Part shown: in pieces, positions 16,088 through 22,983 of the stretch | Layout: the number at the start of each line of letters is the position of its first letter | How positions within the stretch are numbered: position 1 is the first letter of the stretch | From: a virus | DNA length: 28,226 bases | IMG/VR virus record: IMGVR_UViG_3300040751_000177 | Location: 1-28,226 of that record | Direction: 5' to 3' (one strand) | The notes under the pieces: model-generated | What the model was told of the DNA's origin: nothing | Databases searched by the model: none | What the model saw: the letters and a program-made list of their open reading frames with translations, nothing else | Program-made: the position numbers and the translations under genes

Positions 16088-16461
16088 TAATCAAAGTCGC
16101 TCCGGACCTTCAATTTAATAAGGTCGTTGACGGTCTGAATACCACCACTAGCGAAGGTGATCTCAAGCTCCGCTTCAAAGGTGCCGGCCGTATCAAGAGT
16201 TCCCTCTGGGAAGTCCGTGATCACCTTACCGGCCGTGGGATCGCTGATCGTGCAGGTGAGCGTGGACTTGACCGTGGTGCTGCCCAGCGCACGAATACGC
16301 AGCTTGGCTGCAGCCCCCGTCAGATCCACCGGTGCCCAGGTGGCGTCGTCGTTCGGGTCGAGCACCCGGCCAGAGGCCGCCGTATTGCTGTCCTTCAAGG
16401 TGAAGGTCAGTTCGGGAAGAGTGTCCCCGGTAACGAGGTTAAGGGTATCGGAGTACGCCAT
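16087..16461 (-). CDS. BppU-like N-terminal domain protein (baseplate upper / fibre base)
   Basis: 124 aa, ATG at 16461 with AGAGGT eight bases upstream, immediately after the lysozyme stop. The sequence follows the layout of the BppU/DUF2479-type domain: GDTLPELTFTLKDSN, then PVDLTGAAAKLRIRALGS, a G-K-V-I turn and the strand GTFEAELEITFASGGIQTV. In lactococcal phages this domain links receptor-binding proteins to the baseplate. Stand-alone versions are common beside fibre genes in other phages. Its position as first gene of the fibre cluster fits an adaptor role at the base of the appendage. No repeats or membrane segments. Confidence 0.7.
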   Translation of the reverse strand: MAYSDTLNLVTGDTLPELTFTLKDSNTAASGRVLDPNDDATWAPVDLTGAAAKLRIRALGSTTVKSTLTCTISDPTAGKVITDFPEGTLDTAGTFEAELEITFASGGIQTVNDLIKLKVRSDFD

Positions 16462-16464
16462 GGT

Positions 16465-16911
16465 TTATACCTCTTCCCGCCAGTCGCGGCCTTCCCAAAG
16501 AGCCGCTTCTGCCGCTCTGCGTTTTACCAGTCCAGGCAGCTCTTTACCGCCTGCCTTCGTCCAGCGCTTAATCTGAGTAGGTACGTCGCTAAGCGGCCCG
16601 TAATTAACGCGATTAAGAAGGGTAGACTCCTTCAAGTTACCCGGACCTAAATTGTAAACCCACGCTACAAGCGCGTCGAACTGATTCTGCTTGAGGTCGA
16701 TCTCGGTGGCTTCGCGGACATAGCCTTCGAACTCTTCCAGATCTTCGATTAACAAAGCTTCGGCGGCTTCTTGGTCGATGGCATCGCCTTCTTTGACCCC
16801 GAGCGTATGCCCGTAGCCGATGGTCCAGACGCCTGCCGGGCATAAATAAGCCTCAAGCTCGCACCCTTCGAAGTGCTTAATCAGTGCTACGCCTTCTTCG
16901 CTCGTTTTCAT
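16465..16911 (-). CDS. Endolysin, GH24 (T4/P22-type) lysozyme
   Basis: 148 aa, a normal length for the family. The catalytic stretch near the N-terminus reads FEGCELEAYLCPAGVWTIGY followed by GHT. The Glu, eight residues, Cys, five residues, Thr spacing matches the known E-8-D/C-5-T motif of phage lysozymes, with Cys in the usual Asp position as in several lambdoid-type enzymes. The conserved NQFDALVAWVYNLGPG and the C-terminal KGR-like region (LVKRRAAEAALWEGRDW) are present. It cleaves the glycan backbone of peptidoglycan. The ATG at 16911 lies one base after the holin stop, with AGGA upstream inside the holin end. A longer in-frame ATG at 17004 would add a partly hydrophobic 31-residue leader but overlaps holin coding sequence. 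Without that leader there is no export signal, so release would depend on the holin. Confidence 0.95.
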   Translation of the reverse strand: MKTSEEGVALIKHFEGCELEAYLCPAGVWTIGYGHTLGVKEGDAIDQEAAEALLIEDLEEFEGYVREATEIDLKQNQFDALVAWVYNLGPGNLKESTLLNRVNYGPLSDVPTQIKRWTKAGGKELPGLVKRRAAEAALWEGRDWREEV

Positions 16912-16912
16912 A

Positions 16913-17386
16913 TCAGTCCTGCCGTTGGCTGCTGCCGAAATAAAAGGCAATAACCGTGCTAAAAGATCCCGTAATGCTACCAAGTATGAGGTTGATAATG
17001 GCATCGCTGTTTTGATCCGGCGGAAGAACGGTCACTAGGATAATGTATCCGGCGAACAGGCAGCACAGGGCGATGGCCAGGAAGCGAGCGGTCCAGTCCT
17101 TGGAGAAATGCTTACGGGCATCCGCCGTGTCTTGGGTTTGGAGCGCATAGAGGTCTACGTCCAGCTCCTTCATGCGAGCTTCGAAGTCCAGCTCGGCCTT
17201 TTTAATCTCCGTCAGTTGCTCCGGGGTCGCTTTCGCCACGGCTTTTTCGATGGCCTGAGGCGTGTTCTCACACCCAAGAACACCCGCGATAGCTGACGCT
17301 GCGGCGCCTCCCAAGGGGCCACCGAGCGCCGTACCAAGGCTCGGGGCCACTGCTCCGATTACGTTCTTAATGGCGTCGAAGTTCAT
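16913..17386 (-). CDS. Holin, three hydrophobic segments (GTA_holin_3TM-like)
   Basis: 157 aa from the ATG at 17386, preceded by AGGAG; an upstream in-frame ATG at 17452 would run into the preceding gene and has no support. The N-terminus has a Gly/Ala-rich hydrophobic segment (PSLGTALGGPLGGAAASAIA) followed by VLG-C. Then comes a charged helix (TPEQLTEIKKAELDFEARMK and onward) and a DWTARFLA motif leading into a transmembrane helix (IALCCLFAGYIILVTVLPP). The last hydrophobic segment is AIINLILGSITGSFSTVIAF, followed by YFGSSQRQD. This order matches 3-TM holins known from gene-transfer agents and many proteobacterial phages. It forms the inner-membrane lesion that lets the adjacent lysozyme reach the wall. 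The two genes are one base apart, so expression is coupled. Confidence 0.88.
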   Translation of the reverse strand: MNFDAIKNVIGAVAPSLGTALGGPLGGAAASAIAGVLGCENTPQAIEKAVAKATPEQLTEIKKAELDFEARMKELDVDLYALQTQDTADARKHFSKDWTARFLAIALCCLFAGYIILVTVLPPDQNSDAIINLILGSITGSFSTVIAFYFGSSQRQD

Positions 17387-17394
17387 GGCGGCTC

Positions 17395-20300
17395 CTAAAG
17401 CTGGTTGTAAATGGGTAGCAGGCGGTCGCGCAGAGTGCGGTCGATACGCCAACCGTTGGACAGGGCCGTATCGATGGTCTCGGCAGTAGGCCCAAGCAGC
17501 GGCATGAGGGGGCTCTTATCCCACTCAGCGTTCTGGTGCATCATCGCGCCCATGGTAAGGGGGCCCAGGAAGCCAGAGCGGTCGATCACCTCAAAGGCGT
17601 AGGTCGGCCAGTCCATACGGTCCGTACGGAAATAACGGGACTGGGCGTCCACCCCAGGCAGCAGCCACGCTAGACCAAACTTGGCATACTCCCGAAGCTC
17701 CATAGCCAGCATCGCGAGCGGCATTGTAGCGACAGCGGTAAGAGCAAAGATAGATAGAGACCCAGTCAGCTTATCCAGCTGGGTGCCTTCTTCACCCTTG
17801 CGAGCGCGAGCTTCGCGAGCGATACCACCTAAGATGACCTTACCGTAGGCATAGAAGTAGGACTTCAGCTGCCAAATAATCGCCCAGTGTGGGTCAGAGG
17901 CCCACACAGGTCGCTCGGCAGCGTTCGGGCGGAGGATCGACGACTCCACAAAACGCTGGAGCCCCTGCTTCACCTTCTTACCCTCGGGCGTAGAGAACTT
18001 CCTGCCACCGTCCATCCACACCATGACATCTTCTTTCGTCAGCCCCAGCTCTCGCAGGTACCGTTCCGAGCGAGGATTGTCGAACTCGTTACGGGCGTGC
18101 TTCGTGATGAACTGCACTCCCATCCCTGCGGCGAACTCGCGGGAGAAACGGGTGAAGAACTCAAGGCCGATAACCTTGAAGAACTTGTCGGACATCTTAC
18201 GGACCGTCGGGTCCATGTAGTCCTGCTCGGCCTGCGTAACCCACGCATTTGAGACGGTCTCACTAGAGACGACGCCGATGTCTCGCGCGAGCTGTTCGGC
18301 TTCTTGGCGATTTCGGATAGTCGCAGCAATCTGCTTGAAGCCGTCTGCCACCGCAGAAAACTCCTTGGACGCGATGACCGGACCGGCCAGCTCAGGTAGG
18401 GACGCGATGGTGGCGAAGGGTAAGATCGTGACGAACTGGACGAACTGAGCCCAGCTGTTCACCTTCCGCCATAGCGGGCTAAGAGGATTGGCCTGATAAC
18501 CAAGGTAGGTGCCAATGATCTCGCGCGCAACGGCCTGATCTTCGGGGCTAAGTTTCGCCAACTCAGCGTCTAGAATGCTTTTCCCGTCAGCGTCTTTCGT
18601 TGCCTTGTTGAATTCAACGCGCTTAACAACGGAGCGCATGTAGTTAACAAACGCGTCCTGCGGCTCTTGTAGGAACCCTGCTTGCTGCATCACCTCGCGA
18701 GGAATACCGCGCGTAAGCACAATTGACTCTTCAGCACGGGCTGCTGGATCCGTGGGGTCAAAGCTGATAATCGCATTGTCTTCGTTCTGGATAGTGCGAC
18801 TGTAGCGAGCGAGATCATAAACAGCCTTATTCGCACGCTGCCTAGATATACCAGGCTGGTTAGCCATCAAAAGGTCTACAAACTCTTCTATGCGACCTTC
18901 GATTTCAGATAGGTTAAGAGCGACCGGGAAGTAGTCGTCTTGGAACCCGATGTCGGAGTTAGACGGCTCTACGTAGTCCGCGTAGAAGGCCTGTAGGAAC
19001 TCACGGATCTGCTTAGCCTTACCCGTAAGCGTAGCAGTAGCGTCAGAAGTAGCCGCCTGCCTAAACGCCTCTTGGACTTCGGGATCGTCGAACGCCCCGA
19101 TTTCGTCCTCAAATTTGTTCTGCATTTCACGAATTTTGGTTGCTGCCGCCCCAACCATTCCGAGGCGACCAGCACCGCGCTCGTCTTGAGAGCGGACATA
19201 GAACATATCCGCGATCTTTTGTCCGGCGTGCAGACGGAGAACGCCATCAGCCGTACGCACGATCTTCATAAGCGGACGTAGCTTCGGGTTCTTAAGAAGG
19301 TCTTGGAACTTCTTGCGCCAGTGTCTAGCTAGCGCTTCGCCCCCTTCTTCGACGATGACCTCGTTTATAGCCTGCGGCATGGCGCGCAACGTAAACAGGT
19401 CGGCGTCTACCTGCGACCCGTCACGCTTAGCTGCAACCACAGCGTCGAGGTACGTCTCAAAGTCTTGATCCATGCGGCCGATCCGAGCCCGCATGGTTCT
19501 GGACAGCTGCTGGTAGAACCGGCGGAGTTTGTTCGCCAAGCCCTTAAAGTGCCGGTCGACAGCGTTTTTAGCCTGACGCCGTAGATACTGACGGCTTGCC
19601 CAGCGCGCAGTCTGATCGGCGTACCACTCTTCGAAGCCTTGGTCGAACCCGTACTTCTGTACCAGTGCGTCGAAGGTCTGATGCTTACGGAACGCCTGCT
19701 CCAGACGGCTACGAATCGCAGGGTTAGTGAGAGCGTTGTTCTGCTCCTCTTTGAACAGAGAGTGGCCCAACTCATGTGCGAGCACAAACATCGTACGGAC
19801 CGGGTTGCGCCGGCCCTGAGAACCGTCTTTGACGATTACAATCTTCTGCCCTTTCACAAAGATGTGGCGGCCGCCCTTCGTAGGCGCGAATTTCAGCGCT
19901 TGGATGGACTGTGCTACAGCGCTGCGTATCTGTGCATCAGGGAAAAGGATATCCAGCTCAGCGTCAGTCATCTCCGCCAAGGCTTCGAAGGACAGGACCT
20001 GTGGCTCGACCTCTAGCTTCAGGGCATCTAACAGCTCTTGATAAGCTGCTGCGAAATCAAAGTCCTGATTGAGCGCAGGGTCGAGCACCTTTAAACGGGC
20101 CCGCTGTGCAAGGCGCTCTCGCTGCTGCTCAACGGTGGCTCTGGGTGCCGCCGCCGTGGTCTCAGGAGCGGGCGGAGTCTCCTGAATATTCATAGGAGTT
20201 AGCGGAAGATCACCGGTGGTTTGCTCCGCCATGGCGGCCATTTCGCCGCCAGTATCAGCAAGCGCCGTGTCTTCTTGGTCAAAACGCGCGCCTGGGTCGG

Positions 20301-22974
20301 CTGCGCGAAGCTTACTAACCAAATTTTTGAAGTATCGGTCAGACGAGGTTATAGCCGAGCGGTTTAAATACGGGCGGCTAGACCATAGATCGGTCTGTCT
20401 GGCGTACCACTCTTTTAGGCCGCCATCAAAACCGTACCTTCTCACCAGCGCATCGAACGAAGAGTGCCTGCGGAATGCCTGCTCTAGCTGATTCCGAATA
20501 CGCGGGTCTTCTAAAGCAGCGGCCTGCTCTTCCGCGATTAATGCCTGCTGGCGAGGTGCCGCAGTATCGCGGGTGAGATTAAGCACCTGATTCAGAGGGA
20601 TGCTTTGCCCTTCGATAAAGGCGGCAGTGACGTTGGAGTTACGAAGGCGAGCGTAGTTCTGCTGGTCAAGGAGCGACTGCCCATCGACGCGCACGTCGTA
20701 GCCTTCTGCGGCCAGATCACCAAGAATCTCAAACAGTCCTGCTTGAGCAGACTCAAGGCGATTCTGCCCCTCAAAGCGCCCGGTCTGCCGACCTTCCACA
20801 AGTCGCTGCCCCGCGCGAACCAAGTCGACAAGGTTCACGGCGCGAACTTTGCCTTCCGGATCAGTGATTGCAACCCGTGAGTTACGGGCGAAGTTGCTCC
20901 GCGCCGCTTTTTGAATAGACCGGCGGATGAACTCTGGCAGCGGCAGCGATAGCTCTTGTCCACCATCACGCATGCGGAAGAGTTCGTCGAAGTCCTGACG
21001 GACAACTTGATAGCCCTGCTCAGTCGGCTCGACAGTTACAACGCTGTTCGGGTTCTCGCGTTGGATTCGGGCGGCTTCTTTTAGAGTGGCTTCGGTAATG
21101 CTGCCAAAAGCAGGATCGCCCCAATCAACATCCCCGAACACACTAACGTAATCAGCACGCGCTTCTTCGGTGTTGGGGAAGACTTCGTTGGGGTCACGCT
21201 TGCGCCCCCGGTTAGCAACCACAGTGCGTTCGGGTTCAGTTTCCTGTACTCCCACTTGACCGAGCAGTTCATCCAGCTGGCTGAAGGGGCGCTGTCGCCC
21301 AAACTCATCGCCGTTGTCATCAACTTCCATGTCACGGATGTCGGGGCCGGCCTCTCGGCCAGCTCTTTGAGCACGTTCTTCAAGCGCCTTTTCTACCGTA
21401 GTCTGGCGGATAGAGCCGCCGTCTGGCATGAGCCCAGACGCAGTGTTGAACGCTGCTGCCAGGCCATCTTGGGTCGTCACCTCTTCTGATACCACCCCTC
21501 CTTGGCTGTCGAACACCTGTACCACGGTGTCGCCAGGAGAAACAGTATTCTTGGCAGCGCTATAGCCAAGGGCAGTTGCGAGCGACGCGTCGCTTGCTTG
21601 GTCAGCAACGACCTGCTCGACCTGCTGACGATTCGTGGAAACAATCGTCCCACGGCCAGGGATAAACGCAGCATAGGCTAGGTTACCGTCAACAGCGATC
21701 TCAGTAGCTTTACGTTCGCGCGCTCTAAACTGCGGAGTGTTACCTGCCACCCAGACAGAGTTCTTGGTGCTGCTGGGGTCAAGCATCGCACGTAGCTGAG
21801 CGTTAATGTCGGCCTGCGATTCCGGCGTAGTATTGCCGGACATAACGTTGCCAAACTGCTCTTGGTTGATCTGATCGTCCAGCTGCTGGCTCTGAGCACT
21901 GTCTAACAGGCGCCGTGCTTTATCAACTACCGCTGCAGCGGTGTCTATCGGGGCAGAATCGGCGGCAGCAACTACAGCTGAAGCACCCGCCCTACCTGCC
22001 GCCCCGAGCGCCCCGCCGCTAAAGAACCCAGCAAATGCAGCTTCACCAAGGCGCATGGCTGCGTCTTGAGCGGTAAACGTGTCGTCCATAGACGCACGGT
22101 TAACGATGTTCAGGCCTTCTTGCAGCGTTTCAGTCGAGCCTTCAACGGCGGCAGTTCTACCTGCGCTTCTAGCCAGGTCGGCAGCAAACTCGCCAAAAGT
22201 AGTGGCTTCGCCCGCCAGTCTTTCGTTAACCACGTCGCCGAACTGCTTTAGCAGGCTACGAGCAATGACTGATTCAGCTGCGACGCCTATCCCCGCTATA
22301 GGTGCGCCTACCATAAACGCGCGGAAAGCTGCGCCCGCGTCTACTTCTTGCCCCGCTTCAATACCCTCGCGTAGCGCTCCAGCCGACGCTGGTACATATT
22401 CAGCCCCAAAAGCCCCGGCTAACGCTCCGCGTTTCGCGTAGTCGTAAGTTAATTGAGCTAACTGCTGCTCGCTAGGAGTAGCTACGCCCCTAGCAGTGCG
22501 CTCAATAGAGTCTCTTGCAACTCGTTCTGCGGTTTTTTGGGCTACTTTCTTGCCAACAAGCTTGCCGATAAGGCCGCCCACGCCGCCGCCGGCTAAAGAA
22601 GTGGCTACTGAGCTAACAGTCTGGCCCGTAAACTTCCCTACTTGGTCTATAAACCCAGTAACGGTCGGTTCTTCGGTAAACTCCCCAAACGATTGCAGCC
22701 CAGCGACGGCTGCAGCAGCTGCCTCTTCACCCTGTTGAGCCGTACGGATGTTCTCTTGCGCAGCGGCTTCGTCGCCAGTCGCTAAGTTAAAGAGGGCCTT
22801 GAAGTAGTCTATGTCGCTGCCAAGACCTTCTATGCCAGCTGACATCCCTTGAGTAAGGGCCTCGCCAAAGCCAGAAACTGCAGGGGCAGGGACCGGTTCA
22901 GCGTTAGCTCTCGGATCTTCCCCAATGGCTTCTGGGTCTACGCCCAGGAACTCCCTGATAGGATCGTAAGCCAT
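17395..22974 (-). CDS. Giant internal virion/ejection protein with zinc-metallopeptidase motif, in the gp16 position
   Basis: 1859 aa, ATG at 22974 with AGGGG seven bases upstream. N-terminal 350 residues: Gly/Ala-zipper hydrophobic stretches (SSVATSLAGGGVGGLIGKLV near 120; MVGAPIAGIGVAA near 225; FFSGGALGAAGRAG near 320). Middle: charged and variable. Residues 1062-1120: FVLAHELGHSLFKEEQ with H1067, E1068, H1071, then FEEWYADQTARW (E1115/E1116, D1120), a gluzincin-like HExxH...E arrangement. Residues 826-890 repeat the helical region that follows HELGH (1087-1151) but without the zinc motif. C-terminus: long helices, hydrophobic segments (FVQFVTILPFATIASL; SLSIFALTAVATMPLAMLAM) and VWASDPHWAIIWQLKSYFYA, recalling large polyvalent-protein-associated domains. 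In T7 the gene in this place (gp16, 1318 aa) is ejected into the host envelope and carries a transglycosylase; none is evident here. An ejected peptidase is inference. Confidence 0.78.
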   Translation of the reverse strand: MAYDPIREFLGVDPEAIGEDPRANAEPVPAPAVSGFGEALTQGMSAGIEGLGSDIDYFKALFNLATGDEAAAQENIRTAQQGEEAAAAAVAGLQSFGEFTEEPTVTGFIDQVGKFTGQTVSSVATSLAGGGVGGLIGKLVGKKVAQKTAERVARDSIERTARGVATPSEQQLAQLTYDYAKRGALAGAFGAEYVPASAGALREGIEAGQEVDAGAAFRAFMVGAPIAGIGVAAESVIARSLLKQFGDVVNERLAGEATTFGEFAADLARSAGRTAAVEGSTETLQEGLNIVNRASMDDTFTAQDAAMRLGEAAFAGFFSGGALGAAGRAGASAVVAAADSAPIDTAAAVVDKARRLLDSAQSQQLDDQINQEQFGNVMSGNTTPESQADINAQLRAMLDPSSTKNSVWVAGNTPQFRARERKATEIAVDGNLAYAAFIPGRGTIVSTNRQQVEQVVADQASDASLATALGYSAAKNTVSPGDTVVQVFDSQGGVVSEEVTTQDGLAAAFNTASGLMPDGGSIRQTTVEKALEERAQRAGREAGPDIRDMEVDDNGDEFGRQRPFSQLDELLGQVGVQETEPERTVVANRGRKRDPNEVFPNTEEARADYVSVFGDVDWGDPAFGSITEATLKEAARIQRENPNSVVTVEPTEQGYQVVRQDFDELFRMRDGGQELSLPLPEFIRRSIQKAARSNFARNSRVAITDPEGKVRAVNLVDLVRAGQRLVEGRQTGRFEGQNRLESAQAGLFEILGDLAAEGYDVRVDGQSLLDQQNYARLRNSNVTAAFIEGQSIPLNQVLNLTRDTAAPRQQALIAEEQAAALEDPRIRNQLEQAFRRHSSFDALVRRYGFDGGLKEWYARQTDLWSSRPYLNRSAITSSDRYFKNLVSKLRAADPGARFDQEDTALADTGGEMAAMAEQTTGDLPLTPMNIQETPPAPETTAAAPRATVEQQRERLAQRARLKVLDPALNQDFDFAAAYQELLDALKLEVEPQVLSFEALAEMTDAELDILFPDAQIRSAVAQSIQALKFAPTKGGRHIFVKGQKIVIVKDGSQGRRNPVRTMFVLAHELGHSLFKEEQNNALTNPAIRSRLEQAFRKHQTFDALVQKYGFDQGFEEWYADQTARWASRQYLRRQAKNAVDRHFKGLANKLRRFYQQLSRTMRARIGRMDQDFETYLDAVVAAKRDGSQVDADLFTLRAMPQAINEVIVEEGGEALARHWRKKFQDLLKNPKLRPLMKIVRTADGVLRLHAGQKIADMFYVRSQDERGAGRLGMVGAAATKIREMQNKFEDEIGAFDDPEVQEAFRQAATSDATATLTGKAKQIREFLQAFYADYVEPSNSDIGFQDDYFPVALNLSEIEGRIEEFVDLLMANQPGISRQRANKAVYDLARYSRTIQNEDNAIISFDPTDPAARAEESIVLTRGIPREVMQQAGFLQEPQDAFVNYMRSVVKRVEFNKATKDADGKSILDAELAKLSPEDQAVAREIIGTYLGYQANPLSPLWRKVNSWAQFVQFVTILPFATIASLPELAGPVIASKEFSAVADGFKQIAATIRNRQEAEQLARDIGVVSSETVSNAWVTQAEQDYMDPTVRKMSDKFFKVIGLEFFTRFSREFAAGMGVQFITKHARNEFDNPRSERYLRELGLTKEDVMVWMDGGRKFSTPEGKKVKQGLQRFVESSILRPNAAERPVWASDPHWAIIWQLKSYFYAYGKVILGGIAREARARKGEEGTQLDKLTGSLSIFALTAVATMPLAMLAMELREYAKFGLAWLLPGVDAQSRYFRTDRMDWPTYAFEVIDRSGFLGPLTMGAMMHQNAEWDKSPLMPLLGPTAETIDTALSNGWRIDRTLRDRLLPIYNQL
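19522..19716 (-). repeat. Duplicated module, copy B (downstream of HELGH, with EEWYAD)
   Basis: Encodes residues 1087-1151 of the 1859-aa protein, starting IRSRLEQAFRKH and containing FDALVQKYGFD and FEEWYADQTARW. It directly follows the HELGH helix and supplies the candidate third zinc ligand. By hand alignment about 40 of 65 residues match copy A (20305-20499) without gaps. Confidence 0.9.
20305..20499 (-). repeat. Duplicated module, copy A (no zinc motif, Asp changed to Arg)
   Basis: Encodes residues 826-890, starting IRNQLEQAFRRH and containing FDALVRRYGFD and LKEWYARQTDLW. Upstream similarity to copy B extends only over ALIAEEQ-x-x-AL (versus SLFKEEQ-x-x-AL). The HELGH helix itself is missing, and the EEWYAD of copy B is KEWYAR here. 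Confidence 0.9.
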
Positions 22975-22983
22975 TTATAGCCC

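Noticed and set aside
17387-17452. Longer holin start at 17452
   Set aside because: The extension overlaps the end of the 1859-aa gene and has no membrane or signal character, while the ATG at 17386 has AGGAG at proper spacing.
17395-22974. T7 gp16-style lytic transglycosylase domain in the giant protein
   Set aside because: I could not find the SLT pattern (catalytic Glu followed by the GLMQ-type motif) near the N-terminus or elsewhere; the N-terminus is Gly/Ala-rich instead.
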